DNA of 64,000 nt from Candidatus Kapaibacterium sp. (GCA_026003495.1 BPHK01000001.1:1562579-1626578), one strand, 5' to 3'; counted from the first letter of the stretch, positions 17,733 to 26,873 are shown. The notes: generated by a model not told the origin, from the sequence alone. Numbers and translations: made by a program.

Positions 17733-20240
17733 ATGGACCGCTTCGTCAACGTTGCTGTGCCGCTTCCGATGCGAAAGCTCTTCACGTACCGCACCCCGAG
17801 CGACCTTGCGATCGAACGCGGCTCACGTGTCATCGTGCCGTTCGGGAGTAAATTCTACACCGGCATCGTCGTTGAGCTGGACGTTTCCCCACATCCAGAC
17901 GCCAAACCTATTGCCGAGCTCCTGGATGAACACAAGCCGGCGATTCCCCCTGTCCTGCTGGACCTTACCCGATGGATTGCCGATTACTACCTGTGCTCAT
18001 GGGGTGAGGCACTGGCAGCGGCTCTCCCCCGACCGCTTGCACCCCAATCGGTTGTGCGCGTTCGCATTCGACGAATGCCAAGTGAGCAAGAGCAGCGTGC
18101 GATGGAACGCCGTGCCCCAAAGCGAGCACGATTGCTGACGCTTCTGGCATCACACCGCTCACCGGTGACGATTGCGCATTTAGAGCGCCAACTGGAAGCA
18201 GAAAGCATCACAGCTCAGCTCGAAGCACTCGAGCACGCTGGGTACATCGAGCTTCTCACCAGTATCGAGGGGGCGCAGTCGCCGCCGGTAGAGCGGGCAG
18301 TCCAGATTTCGGAGGAATTAGCTTCATCGGCAGAGTCACTCCAACGCGCCTTGGAAGATCTCGAGCGGCGAGCGCCGAAGCAAGCCCAGGCGCTTGTAGC
18401 TATTGCTCAGCACACAACAGAAGTGCGTGCGCCTCTTCGGTGGAGGGATGCTCAGCGCTTGGCAAGCGATGGAGTGCTCCGAGCGCTCGTTGCCCGTGGC
18501 TATCTGTCGCAAACCACGATCGAGCGCAGCAGCGATGCAGAACTGCCTGGAGTATCGCTCGCTCCTGAGCATAACGAGCGTGAGCTGCCACTGACCGATG
18601 AACAAACACACGCAGTCGAACGCATACGCCAGGCGCTCGAGGATGGAAAACCGAAAACGTTCCTCCTCCACGGTGTCACTGGGAGCGGCAAAACGCTCGT
18701 GTACATTCACGCTATCGCGCGAGCTCTCGCGCAAGGTCGAACAGCACTCGTCCTCGTACCGGAAATTTCCCTGACACCGCAATTGATTGACCGTTTCCAA
18801 TGTGCTTTCGGCGAAGGAGTCATCGCCTTCCATAGCCGCATGAGTGCAACGGAGCGATATACGGCGTGGAGAGCAATTCGTAATGGGAATGCGCGCGTCG
18901 TCCTTGGTCCACGGAGTGCGCTCTTTGCTCCACTCGAGCGTGTGGGGATCATCATCGTGGACGAAGAGCACGATCCCAGCTACAAGCAGGAATCCCCTGC
19001 CCCACGCTATCATGGACGTGATGCTGCGGTCGTTCGCGCACATCTTGAGCATGCAGTCGCTGTGCTTGGCTCGGCAACCCCGTCGCTGGAGAGCATGTAC
19101 AACGCAGGAACAGGGCGTTATCACCTGCTCGAACTCGCCATGCGCGCCGATGGCGCACATCTTCCGACTATCCGTCTTGTGAACCTAATCGAGGAACGCA
19201 AACGCGGCGCGATGCAAGGGCGCTTTTCTCGCATACTGCTTGAAGCGATTATCGAGCGCATTGCGAAGCGTGAAGGCGTAATCCTCCTCCATAATCGCCG
19301 CGGCTTCGCACCGCGGCTGGAGTGCCCAGAGTGTGGATACGTTCCGCATTGCAGTACCTGCAGCGTTGCACTCACCTACCACAAACGCACCAATCAACTC
19401 CGCTGCCACTACTGCGGCCGCAGCTATCGAGTCCCTGATCACTGCCCTCAATGCGGCAATCCAACGCTCGAAGCAATCGGCGCTGGCACTCAACGCATCG
19501 AGGATGAACTCGACGCCCTGCTGAAACAGAACGGTGTTTCTGCGGTTATTGCTCGTGCCGATAGCGATTCGACTTCGGCGAAAGGCTCGCTGCGGAAGCT
19601 CCTCCACGAGTTCGCAAGTGGCAGAAGCGATATCATCATCGGCACACAGATGATTGCAAAAGGTCTCGACATCGGCCGTGTTACGCTCGTCGGTGTCATC
19701 AACGCAGATATGCAGCTCTACGTCCCCGATTTCCGCGCTGCGGAACGGACGTTTCAACTGCTCACACAGGTTGCCGGTCGCGCCGGCCGGCGTTCGGACC
19801 GACCTGGTGAGGTTATCATCCAAACGGCACATCCCGAACACACTGCAATTCGGTGCGCTGCGATGTACCGCTACGACCTTTTTTACAACGACGAACTCCA
19901 AGAGCGCCGCGAGGCACACTACCCGCCATTTTCGCGCGTTGTACTTGTTGAGTTCTCTGGCACAGATGCGTCACAGGTCGAGCAACACGCACAAGCCTTT
20001 GCTCACTACATGCCGCGCGGAATCGAAGCAATCACTACGCTCGGACCTGCTCGGCCGAGCATCGAGCGTCTCGAAGGCAAATACCGCCGCATCGTGCTCG
20101 TCAAAGGAGATCGGCAGCTCGACCCTAACGGCGCTGAGCTGCGGCGATCGTTGCTTACAGCGTGGAGCGCCTACAGCCAGCGGTATGCTTCGTCGTCGGT
20201 GCGGGTAACGATTGACGTTGATACACAGTCATCGCTCTGA
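17733..20240 (+). CDS. priA: Primosomal protein N' (replication restart helicase PriA)
   Basis: An 835-residue superfamily-2 helicase that reloads the replisome at stalled forks. The N-terminal DNA-binding part begins VAVPLPMRKLFTYR. The helicase core has Walker A GVTGSGKT (about residue 314), Walker B DEEHDPSYKQ and motif HNRRGF, followed by the zinc-binding cysteine cluster CPECGYVPHCSTCSVAL, CHYCG and CPQCG. Motif VI region is VAGRAGR. Length is a little over the E. coli enzyme, as in Bacteroidota. It starts 35 bases after pepA and is followed two bases later by the Omp28-like gene. Confidence 0.97.
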   Translation: MDRFVNVAVPLPMRKLFTYRTPSDLAIERGSRVIVPFGSKFYTGIVVELDVSPHPDAKPIAELLDEHKPAIPPVLLDLTRWIADYYLCSWGEALAAALPRPLAPQSVVRVRIRRMPSEQEQRAMERRAPKRARLLTLLASHRSPVTIAHLERQLEAESITAQLEALEHAGYIELLTSIEGAQSPPVERAVQISEELASSAESLQRALEDLERRAPKQAQALVAIAQHTTEVRAPLRWRDAQRLASDGVLRALVARGYLSQTTIERSSDAELPGVSLAPEHNERELPLTDEQTHAVERIRQALEDGKPKTFLLHGVTGSGKTLVYIHAIARALAQGRTALVLVPEISLTPQLIDRFQCAFGEGVIAFHSRMSATERYTAWRAIRNGNARVVLGPRSALFAPLERVGIIIVDEEHDPSYKQESPAPRYHGRDAAVVRAHLEHAVAVLGSATPSLESMYNAGTGRYHLLELAMRADGAHLPTIRLVNLIEERKRGAMQGRFSRILLEAIIERIAKREGVILLHNRRGFAPRLECPECGYVPHCSTCSVALTYHKRTNQLRCHYCGRSYRVPDHCPQCGNPTLEAIGAGTQRIEDELDALLKQNGVSAVIARADSDSTSAKGSLRKLLHEFASGRSDIIIGTQMIAKGLDIGRVTLVGVINADMQLYVPDFRAAERTFQLLTQVAGRAGRRSDRPGEVIIQTAHPEHTAIRCAAMYRYDLFYNDELQERREAHYPPFSRVVLVEFSGTDASQVEQHAQAFAHYMPRGIEAITTLGPARPSIERLEGKYRRIVLVKGDRQLDPNGAELRRSLLTAWSAYSQRYASSSVRVTIDVDTQSSL

Positions 20241-20242
20241 CA

Positions 20243-21103
20243 ATGCGCATTCGAGCCATTCACATCTTTTCGATACTGATCTCCTTGTGGAGTGTGAGCT
20301 GCGATGTCATCACACCGCCATATACACGCACAGTCGCGCCGGATACGACGCAGCCTGATACAGGAATGGTGCGATACCACAACGTGCTCATCGAAGAATT
20401 CACCGGTGCGCAGTGCACGAACTGCCCAATCGGTCATCGCAAGCTTGCAGAGCTTGCAGCGGTCTACGGTGACAGTATCGTGATCGTTTCAATTCATGCA
20501 GGTGAATTTGCTCGCCCCAATGCCTCGAAAGGTTATCCAACTGATTTCCGCACACCAGCAGGCGAGGAACTCAACATCCGGTTTCGCGTCTTCGCCTACC
20601 CTGCAGCTGTGATCGATCGATCGAAAATTGACGGAACGTCGTACGTCGTCGGTGTCCAGAACTGGGGTTCGGCAATCGCTCGCCAGTTGCGACAGTCAAC
20701 GCCGCTTGCCATCGAGACGCAAGCGCTCGCCGATACGCTCAGCGGCCAACTTACGATAAGCGTGCGTCTGCAATCTTTGGCTACCATTGATTATCCGCTC
20801 AACATCGGCTACTACATCCTGGAAGATAGCCTCGTTGCCCCACAGCTTGACAATGGCACATACGTTCCGGGCTACATCCATCGTCATGTCCTCCGCGATG
20901 CACCGCTCGGTGCATATGGCCAGACGCTGCTCACCACACAAACTCCCGCTGGCACTACGATCACACGCACGTACACGTATAGTCTTCGCGATGTTACGTG
21001 GAATCTGCGGAAGCTCGAGGTTGTGATATTCATTGCGCGCCCAGAGCCGGACTACACTGTGGTTCAATGCCAGAAATCTCATGTGGCATTTGGTCAGAAC
21101 TAA
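20243..21103 (+). CDS. Omp28-related outer-membrane lipoprotein
   Basis: A 286-residue exported protein. The N-terminus (IHIFSILISLWSVSCDV) is a lipoprotein-type signal with Cys at the end of the hydrophobic stretch. Then comes LIEEFTGAQCTNCPIGHRKL, the thioredoxin-like Cys-x2-Cys region of the Omp28 family, and IHAGEFA and AYPAAVIDR, which fit a thioredoxin fold; the C-terminal half is beta-rich. Members are surface or periplasmic proteins of Bacteroidota with poorly defined roles. The start is two bases after the priA stop, so it is probably co-transcribed with priA. Confidence 0.82.
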   Translation: MRIRAIHIFSILISLWSVSCDVITPPYTRTVAPDTTQPDTGMVRYHNVLIEEFTGAQCTNCPIGHRKLAELAAVYGDSIVIVSIHAGEFARPNASKGYPTDFRTPAGEELNIRFRVFAYPAAVIDRSKIDGTSYVVGVQNWGSAIARQLRQSTPLAIETQALADTLSGQLTISVRLQSLATIDYPLNIGYYILEDSLVAPQLDNGTYVPGYIHRHVLRDAPLGAYGQTLLTTQTPAGTTITRTYTYSLRDVTWNLRKLEVVIFIARPEPDYTVVQCQKSHVAFGQN

Positions 21104-21130
21104 GCGAGCGCTGCATTTTTGCAGACAGAT

Positions 21131-21214
21131 GGAGGGTTCGCCTAACTGGTATGGCAGCGGTCTTGAAAACCGCCGGGCGATGAGCCTGTGGGGGTTCGAG
21201 TCCCCCACCCTCCG
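21131..21214 (+). tRNA. tRNA-Ser (UGA anticodon)
   Basis: An 84-base cloverleaf: acceptor stem GGAGGGT with ACCCTCC, D-arm, anticodon stem GCGGT/ACCGC around the loop CTTGAAA (anticodon TGA), a class II long variable arm and T-arm GGGGGTTCGAGTCCCCC. The long variable arm confirms serine. The 3' CCA is not encoded; the genome reads G then CAC. A near-match promoter, CATTTTTG (21114-21121), ends nine bases before the mature 5' end. Confidence 0.95.
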
Positions 21215-21281
21215 CACCAACCAAGCCTACCCGAATGTGGGAGTCTTGCATTTGTTTCACCATCATGTTGGAGATTGCGTC

Positions 21282-22025
21282 ATGCGGTACCTTCGTTTTG
21301 CGATGGCTATTGCCATCCCCTTTGCTGGACTGTGGCTTGCTTCGTGCAAGTCGGGAACCACCTCGCCGGAACAGCCAGCCGCGCTCATGCCACTGGCCGA
21401 AGGAAACTACTGGGTTTACGACGAGTACGAGCTAGACTCGAACTACCAACGAACTGGCAACAAAGCCTACGACTCTCTCTACGTCGGCGCATCCATCCAG
21501 CTTGCCGGTCGGACTGCGTACCCTGTGATCTCCTACTACGAAGGAGATACGGTCTCTCAGGACACGCTCTACTACTCCGTTGATGCGGATGGCACGCTCT
21601 GGCAGTACATGTCGCTCAGCGGAGATTTTGAAGGTGCTGAGCTTCCCACCATCCCGCCGCGGTGGGTAAAGATCACCACAGGTGGGAATGAAACGTCCTG
21701 GACAGTTTTTGATTCCACGCTCAGCATTACGTTTCAAGGGATGCCATTCAGTCTCACCATGAAAGTCACCGGAGCAAAAGCGGGAACAGAAAGCATTACG
21801 CTGAATGGGAAAACGTACACTGCGCAGCGATTTAGTCAAAAGATTGAGGCGAACGTAGCAGGTGGATTTGCATCCTTTATGGGCGCCGATACAAGCGCGT
21901 ATATCGCCGGCATTGGACGAGCAAAAAGCCGATCGTCCACAACGTTCAGTATCCCGATTGCCGGAATTACGAGTCGAGGCGGCATAGAAGCAATTCTCGT
22001 TCGCTACCGTGTCGCTGCCCAGTAA
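21282..22025 (+). CDS. Secreted lipoprotein, unknown function
   Basis: A 247-residue protein from the ATG at 21282, which has a GGAG ribosome site eight bases upstream. The signal peptide ends in LWLASCKSG, a canonical lipobox, so the mature protein is lipid-anchored. The rest is beta-rich with YWVYDEYELDS, DTLYYSVDADGTLWQY and YIAGIGRAKSRSS, resembling the repeated-sheet lipoproteins common in Ignavibacteria-like genomes. No enzyme motif is seen. A strong terminator follows at 22065-22096, and tRNA-Ser lies just upstream. Confidence 0.75.
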   Translation: MRYLRFAMAIAIPFAGLWLASCKSGTTSPEQPAALMPLAEGNYWVYDEYELDSNYQRTGNKAYDSLYVGASIQLAGRTAYPVISYYEGDTVSQDTLYYSVDADGTLWQYMSLSGDFEGAELPTIPPRWVKITTGGNETSWTVFDSTLSITFQGMPFSLTMKVTGAKAGTESITLNGKTYTAQRFSQKIEANVAGGFASFMGADTSAYIAGIGRAKSRSSTTFSIPIAGITSRGGIEAILVRYRVAAQ

Positions 22026-22064
22026 GCCGATCGTCTGACCAGAAGCCTTCGCAAGAGTTCGCAG

Positions 22065-22096
22065 CGGGCGCATTCTACCGAGAGCGCCCGTTTTTT
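22065..22096 (+). terminator. Rho-independent terminator for the lipoprotein gene
   Basis: A perfect 7-base-pair stem, CGGGCGC (22065-22071) with GCGCCCG (22084-22090), separated by a 12-base loop and followed by six T (22091-22096). It works only on the plus strand. Most of it lies inside the 3' end of the opposing PD40 gene. Confidence 0.85.
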
Positions 22097-22905
22097 CTTC
22101 GCTTTACGTAGTAAAGATCAAACGTTCCTGCCCGATTACTCGCGAAGAGGAGGTCGCCATTCGGAAGCACGCAGACATCCCGATCGTCTGCGGCTGAGTT
22201 GAGTTCCTCGAGCGGCACTGGCGAACCCCATACCCCAACGTGCTCAGCGGTCACGAACAAATCGAAGCCTCCCTTTCCGCCGAAGCCATCGGATGCAAAG
22301 AGAAGCGAATCGCGTCCGAGAAAGCACGGGGTGATTTCGCTCAAGGGAGATTGCTCGAACCCATCGAAGCGATAGGGTGCGCTCCAGTGGTTTTGCATCC
22401 AGTGGCTCATCCACAGATCGGTTGTTGTATCATGCTCGCCATCGGTTGCGGCAAAGGCAAGACGCTCTCCATCGGGAGAAAGAGCAGGAAACATCGCAAA
22501 TACTCCGTCGCGATTTATCTCTGCAAGAGGTACAGCTGCGCTCGCTCTACGCACAGGCAACGCAGAACCAACAAGCTCGGCATATCGCTGCCGCTTTCCC
22601 AAAACGTATCGCTGTCCGACCCATCGCTCATTGGCAAATGAGACATAGACTATCGAGTCACCGAGAGTATCGAGCGCAGCAGGTAGCGACGAAGGAAGAA
22701 GCTCAAGGGGGCAATGCCGCCAGGCAAGGATGAGCAGGCACTTTCCATCGAAGCGAGCAAAGTAGAGCGTCGAGTCGCTCGGTGACCACGCTGGCGCAAA
22801 TTCATCGGCTTCGGACGAGAGCGCAGCAACTCGCACAGGCTCGCTCCATTGTGCGCAGAGCGTCATGCTCAGCGCTACAGTGAGCGCAAGTATTTTTGGA
22901 AACAT
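22075..22905 (-). CDS. Exported PD40/TolB-like beta-propeller protein
   Basis: About 276 residues from the ATG at 22905 (an ATG at 22929 would overlap the divergent gene start). A signal peptide, MFPKILALTVALSMTLCAQ, is followed by WD40-like PD40 repeats: DEFAPAWSPSDSTLYFA, VFAMFPALSPDGERLAFAA, ITPCFLGRDSLLFASDG and VCVLPNGDLLFASNRAG. Such propellers sit in the periplasm or outer membrane of Bacteroidota, often near type IX secretion or OmpA-like proteins; none of those is adjacent here. Its last codons form one arm of the opposing terminator at 22065-22096. Confidence 0.78.
   Translation of the reverse strand: MFPKILALTVALSMTLCAQWSEPVRVAALSSEADEFAPAWSPSDSTLYFARFDGKCLLILAWRHCPLELLPSSLPAALDTLGDSIVYVSFANERWVGQRYVLGKRQRYAELVGSALPVRRASAAVPLAEINRDGVFAMFPALSPDGERLAFAATDGEHDTTTDLWMSHWMQNHWSAPYRFDGFEQSPLSEITPCFLGRDSLLFASDGFGGKGGFDLFVTAEHVGVWGSPVPLEELNSAADDRDVCVLPNGDLLFASNRAGTFDLYYVKRRKNGRSR
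22891..22898 (+). promoter_or_regulatory. TAnnTTTG promoter element for the lipoprotein at 22924
   Basis: TATTTTTG, exact to the Bacteroidota -7 consensus, 25 bases before the ATG at 22924. It lies inside the start of the divergent PD40 gene, so the two regulatory regions overlap. Confidence 0.5.
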
Positions 22906-22923
22906 CACACTAGCAAAGCGAGC

Positions 22924-23811
22924 ATGCATAGCAACCGATGGATTATTGTTACCTGCGCCATCATCGCGAGCTTCTTGGGTGCGTGTAATGACCAGTCGCG
23001 CCAGCCCGCAAGCTTGCCGCCACCAGGAAGCGATACGCTCTTTGAACTGCCGCCGTATCTCGCAGCCAGCGATGTTAGAACATACCGCGCCGACCTCAAT
23101 GTTGATGGATGGCAGGATGTCATCGTGCTCGTTCAGCACTCGTCGCCTGCCAGTGGTGAAGGAAGCGACACGCTGTTTTTCTACACGTTCGACCGAACTA
23201 TTGCACGCCATCGGCTCGTTGCTTCATATTCGGACTTCGGCATATCGGATGTAGCGATAGTGCACTACCCTAACATCAGCAGTGCCGCAATCATCGTCTC
23301 GCTCTACGGTGGTGGGAACGATGCAACATCCTACGGCAAGGCAATCCTGACATTGCACGATAGCACACTCCAAACGCTCGCCTATGCACCGTGGGGCAAT
23401 CCAAGTATCGTCGAACTTGATTCGATGGTAGTAATGGTCATTCACGAAACGTACTCGGGTTCGCTGCCGCACGCCGATGCTGTCGAGTACGCCGATTCGC
23501 TGATCGCTGTCGGGATGCAAAACCATGCAACAGCATACGAACAACTTGTCGCAAGCTACACAACGTACATCCGAACGCAGCTTGATTCGATCGCCGTACG
23601 TCAGCACGAGATTGGACGACAGGGTTGGTACACCGTCGCCAGTTTGATCATGAGCCTTGCCAATCTCGAATCCAAGGGGAAGGGTGCGGTCGCTGCACGT
23701 GCAGTGATTGAGCGTGAGCTTCGGCGCTGGCGTCAGATGCCAGGTCACTATCGCTCCCTCCTGCGGGAGTTCTCCGAAACAGGAAGCGACGAATTTTCCT
23801 TCATTCGGTAA
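22924..23811 (+). CDS. Secreted lipoprotein, unknown function
   Basis: A 295-residue protein from the ATG at 22924. The signal peptide ends IIASFLGACNDQS, a canonical lipobox. It then reads VRTYRADLNVDGWQDVIVLV, a calcium-binding-like DxNxDGxxD pattern found in FG-GAP and dockerin-type repeats, and later becomes helical (AYEQLVASYTTYIRTQLDSI). No known family is recognised. It diverges from the PD40 gene with 18 bases between starts, and its last 64 bases overlap the opposing glycosyltransferase gene. Confidence 0.72.
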   Translation: MHSNRWIIVTCAIIASFLGACNDQSRQPASLPPPGSDTLFELPPYLAASDVRTYRADLNVDGWQDVIVLVQHSSPASGEGSDTLFFYTFDRTIARHRLVASYSDFGISDVAIVHYPNISSAAIIVSLYGGGNDATSYGKAILTLHDSTLQTLAYAPWGNPSIVELDSMVVMVIHETYSGSLPHADAVEYADSLIAVGMQNHATAYEQLVASYTTYIRTQLDSIAVRQHEIGRQGWYTVASLIMSLANLESKGKGAVAARAVIERELRRWRQMPGHYRSLLREFSETGSDEFSFIR

Positions 23812-24542
23812 CGTGGGTGGATGTAGATGCCCAGCCGTGCGAGCAGGTGCTGTACTGAAACGCGCAACACACCAATCCCATAGCGGAAACTGCGCCAGAA
23901 GTTGATCGAGGATGCTTCCTCGAAGTATCGCGTCGGACATGTGACTTCGGCAATTTCATAGCCAGCGAAAAGGATCTGGGAAAGGACTTCGTTGTCGAAG
24001 ATGAAGTCATCGCTATTGAGTTCGAGCCGTATCGAGCGGAGCACGTGGCTGCTAAAGGCACGGTAGCCGGTGTGGTATTCGGAGAGTTTGGCTCCGATGA
24101 GCACGTTCTCCAGAAACGTGAGGAGCCGATTTGCGATGTACTTGTAGAGCGGCATGCCGCCCTTCCGAGCGCCTTTACCCAGAATACGCGAACCGAGAAC
24201 TACTGGATAGATCCCGGCTGCGATAATGCTTGCCATCGGAGCGATGAGCTTCGGTGTGTACTGGTAATCCGGATGGAGCATGACGACGATGTCTGCGCCA
24301 AGCTCGAGCGCACGCGCGTAGCAGGTTTTCTGATTGCCGCCGTACCCACGATTGCGCTCGTGTACAATGATGTGGCGAATGCCGAGTTGCCGCGCAAGCT
24401 CGACTGTCCGATCGCTGCTGGCATCATCAACCAAGATGACTTCGTCCACGATGTGGTGCGGAATTTCAGCATAGGTGCGTTCAAGCGTCCGCTCAGCGTT
24501 GTATGCCGGGAGAACGACGACGACTTTTTTACCCTCGATCAT
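23748..24542 (-). CDS. Family 2 glycosyltransferase (polyprenyl-phosphate sugar synthase type)
   Basis: About 264 residues from the ATG at 24542 (a longer frame reaches 24638). The GT-A fold shows VVVVLPAYNAERTLERTYAEI, the nucleotide-sugar site VDDASSDRT and a metal-binding-region HPDYQYTP, with HTGYRAFSSHVL later. This is the pattern of DPM1/polyprenyl-phosphate mannose or glucose transferases. There are no C-terminal membrane helices, unlike the GtrB branch. It probably makes a lipid-linked sugar for surface glycans or protein glycosylation. Its 3' end overlaps the opposing lipoprotein gene by 64 bases. Confidence 0.88.
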   Translation of the reverse strand: MIEGKKVVVVLPAYNAERTLERTYAEIPHHIVDEVILVDDASSDRTVELARQLGIRHIIVHERNRGYGGNQKTCYARALELGADIVVMLHPDYQYTPKLIAPMASIIAAGIYPVVLGSRILGKGARKGGMPLYKYIANRLLTFLENVLIGAKLSEYHTGYRAFSSHVLRSIRLELNSDDFIFDNEVLSQILFAGYEIAEVTCPTRYFEEASSINFWRSFRYGIGVLRVSVQHLLARLGIYIHPRYRMKENSSLPVSENSRRRER

Positions 24543-24655
24543 ATCGAGCAAATAAGCAGGTTGTGTACGGCACTGCAAATATCCAGCCCAGAGCACCAAG
24601 GGAGATGCTTTTGCATTTTTGCGCCGAGCGTTCTTCACAACATAACAGGTTTTGC

Positions 24656-25768
24656 ATGGTTGTCGGAGTCCCCAAGGAAATCAAAGCCAACGAAAACCGC
24701 GTCGCAATAACACCCGGCGGGGTGGAAATGTTTGTCCAGCACGGGCACACAGTTCTCATCGAGAGTTCTGCAGGGGTTGGAAGTGGCTTTAGCGATGAGC
24801 AATATGCCAGGGCTGGCGCAGAGATTGTTTCCACAGCGCAAGAAGTGTATGCCAATGCCGAAATGATCCTCAAGGTCAAAGAACCGATCGCGCCAGAGTA
24901 CGAACTCATTCGACCCGGCCAGGTAATTTTTACGTACTTCCATGCAGCTGCATCACGGGAGCTGACCGAAGCGATGCTTCGCTGCCGCTGCATCGGCATC
25001 GCATACGAAACAGTGCAAAAAGCCGATGGTTCGCTGCCGCTCCTTATTCCAATGAGTGAAGTTGCCGGGCGCATGGCGCCACAGAATGGCGCAAAGTATC
25101 TCGAGCGGACGATGGGAGGCCGCGGAGTCTTGCTCGGCGGTGTGCCAGGTACGCAGCCAGGAACGGTTGTGATCCTTGGCGGTGGAGTTGTTGGAACGAA
25201 CGCTGCGAAGATCGCTGCGGGATTTGGTGCACGCGTAATCATTCTCGACAACAACCTCTATCGGTTGCGCTATCTCGACGATGTAATGCCCAAGAACGTT
25301 ACCACGATGATGTCCACGCCTGAGAACATCCGAACCGTTATTCGTGATGCAGACATTGTCATCGGTGCTGTACTCATCCCCGGTGCGAAAGCCCCGTACC
25401 TTGTTACACGCGATATGCTCCCGACGATGAAAACTGGAGCAGTCATTGTGGACGTCTCCATTGACCAAGGAGGTTGCATCGAAACCACCCGACCCACAAC
25501 GCACGAAAACCCAACATTTGTTGTTGACGGTGTCGTTCACTATGGGGTGGCGAACATGCCAGGTGCAGTTCCCTTCACTTCAACAATTGCGCTGACGAAC
25601 GCGACTATCCCCTACGCACTCGAGCTTGCTGACAAAGGTTGGCAGCGTGCCGTCCGCGAAAATCGCGAGCTATGGCACGGCCTCAACTTCATTGATGGCC
25701 ATATCACCTACCGAGCTGTTGCAGAAGCGTTTGGAATGAAGTACACCGACCCAGCCACTTTACTGTAG
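24656..25768 (+). CDS. ald: Alanine dehydrogenase
   Basis: NAD-dependent interconversion of L-alanine with pyruvate and ammonia, 370 residues (normal length). It begins MVVGVPKEIKANENRVAITP, the family signature. Catalytic Lys75 (LKVKEPIAPEY) and His96 (FTYFHAAAS) are present, and the NAD Rossmann motif is VVILGGGVVGTNAAKIA near residue 170. The ATG at 24656 was chosen over the open frame from 24503, which overlaps the opposing glycosyltransferase. A near-match promoter, CATTTTTG, lies at 24614-24621. The enzyme links amino-acid breakdown to central metabolism. Confidence 0.96.
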   Translation: MVVGVPKEIKANENRVAITPGGVEMFVQHGHTVLIESSAGVGSGFSDEQYARAGAEIVSTAQEVYANAEMILKVKEPIAPEYELIRPGQVIFTYFHAAASRELTEAMLRCRCIGIAYETVQKADGSLPLLIPMSEVAGRMAPQNGAKYLERTMGGRGVLLGGVPGTQPGTVVILGGGVVGTNAAKIAAGFGARVIILDNNLYRLRYLDDVMPKNVTTMMSTPENIRTVIRDADIVIGAVLIPGAKAPYLVTRDMLPTMKTGAVIVDVSIDQGGCIETTRPTTHENPTFVVDGVVHYGVANMPGAVPFTSTIALTNATIPYALELADKGWQRAVRENRELWHGLNFIDGHITYRAVAEAFGMKYTDPATLL

Positions 25769-25770
25769 CG

Positions 25771-26277
25771 TCAATCATTCTCGTCCGGAGCACCTGGTGT
25801 TATGCGTTTTCCAGGTGGCGTGCTCTGCTGCTCGACCGCTGTCGGAGGTCGTTGTGGCGTTGTTGGCACTGTCTGAGGTGGTGCAAGTCGCTCTTCTGAT
25901 CCGGAATCAAGTGGGATCGTGATTTCAGCAGGCGGTGGTGTACTTCCCGCGGGAGTGGATGATTTTCGACTGTCTGTTCGAGTGGCAAGGTAGTACGCTA
26001 CACCACCGACGATTGCCGCCCCTACGCCAGCAGCTAGCCAGCGCATCGAGCGGGGCAATCGGCGTAGTCGTAATCGCCGGCGGGAGGATTCATCCTCGCG
26101 GAGACGCATCAGCACGTCGTCTTCGAACGATTCCGGTGCCTGTGCCCGCGGAAGTTGGTCGAGTAGGACGCGAAGCTGGGTCACTTGTTCAAAATCATCG
26201 GGCGCATTTGCCCGCGGAAGCGATTGAAAGAGCTCCGTAAGGCGGGACCCATGGTTTTCGTTGGTTTCGTTCATCAT
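25771..26277 (-). CDS. Probable anti-sigma factor with one membrane helix
   Basis: A 168-residue protein whose ATG overlaps the sigma-factor stop (ATGA), so it is probably the cognate anti-sigma factor. The cytoplasmic N-terminus has two near-identical motifs, LPRANAPDDFE (residues 20-30) and LPRAQAPESFE (42-52). A membrane helix follows (about residues 79-99, LAAGVGAAIVGGVAYYLATRT), then a Pro/Thr-rich periplasmic tail. No zinc-binding His-x3-Cys-x2-Cys of ZAS anti-sigma factors is present. The role is inferred mainly from position and topology. It ends two bases from the opposing ald stop. Confidence 0.65.
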   Translation of the reverse strand: MMNETNENHGSRLTELFQSLPRANAPDDFEQVTQLRVLLDQLPRAQAPESFEDDVLMRLREDESSRRRLRLRRLPRSMRWLAAGVGAAIVGGVAYYLATRTDSRKSSTPAGSTPPPAEITIPLDSGSEERLAPPQTVPTTPQRPPTAVEQQSTPPGKRITPGAPDEND

Positions 26278-26873
26278 TGCTGTTTGCCATAGAGTTCTTC
26301 GAACAGATCGCGGAGCAATTCCTGAAGCATCGTCCGTCCGCGATTTATACGGGATTTGACCGTCCCAAGTTCCACAGCGCAGACCTCGGCGATTTCCTCA
26401 TAAGTCAACCCTTCGATGTCTCGTAGGATAACCGCCTCTCGGAAGACTGCCGGCAATTTCATGAGGGCTTCCTGAATTCGCTGTGCAATGATGGTTGAAT
26501 CAACTGCACGATCTGGGACGTACGTTACATCTGGAATGTCCCGTTCTTTCTCTTCCCCTTCCTCATCAGTTTCGACCAGTGGATGTGTTCTATGACGTCT
26601 GCGTTCATCGAGCATCGTGAGTGCGACGTTCCGCGCGATCGCAAACAGCCACGTCCGCAACCGTGCTCCGCGCTGGAAGGTCTCGATGAACCGATACACA
26701 CGGATGAAGGTTTCCTGTGCAACATCGACTGCGTCATCATACGATCCAACGATGCGATAGGCAAAGTTCACCAGATCGTCTTTGTAGTAACGCATCAGTT
26801 GACGAAAGCCCTCCTCCTTCCGTTCTAAGAGGAGTTCGACGAGCGCTTGTTCGTCTATCGTAGAACGTCCCAT
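26274..26873 (-). CDS. ECF-family RNA polymerase sigma factor
   Basis: About 199 residues from the ATG at 26873 (a GTG at 26879 is possible). Region 2 reads LVNFAYRIVGSYDDAVDVAQETFIRVYRFI, and region 4 has LPAVFREAVILRDIEGLTYEEIAEV and GTVKSRINRGRTML, typical of the RpoE/SigW type. A charged acidic linker (DEEGEEKERDI) joins the two regions. It is coupled by an ATGA overlap to the probable anti-sigma factor, so it is likely released by an envelope signal. A related promoter-like TAATTTG is found 35 bases upstream on its strand (26909-26915). Confidence 0.93.
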   Translation of the reverse strand: MGRSTIDEQALVELLLERKEEGFRQLMRYYKDDLVNFAYRIVGSYDDAVDVAQETFIRVYRFIETFQRGARLRTWLFAIARNVALTMLDERRRHRTHPLVETDEEGEEKERDIPDVTYVPDRAVDSTIIAQRIQEALMKLPAVFREAVILRDIEGLTYEEIAEVCAVELGTVKSRINRGRTMLQELLRDLFEELYGKQQ

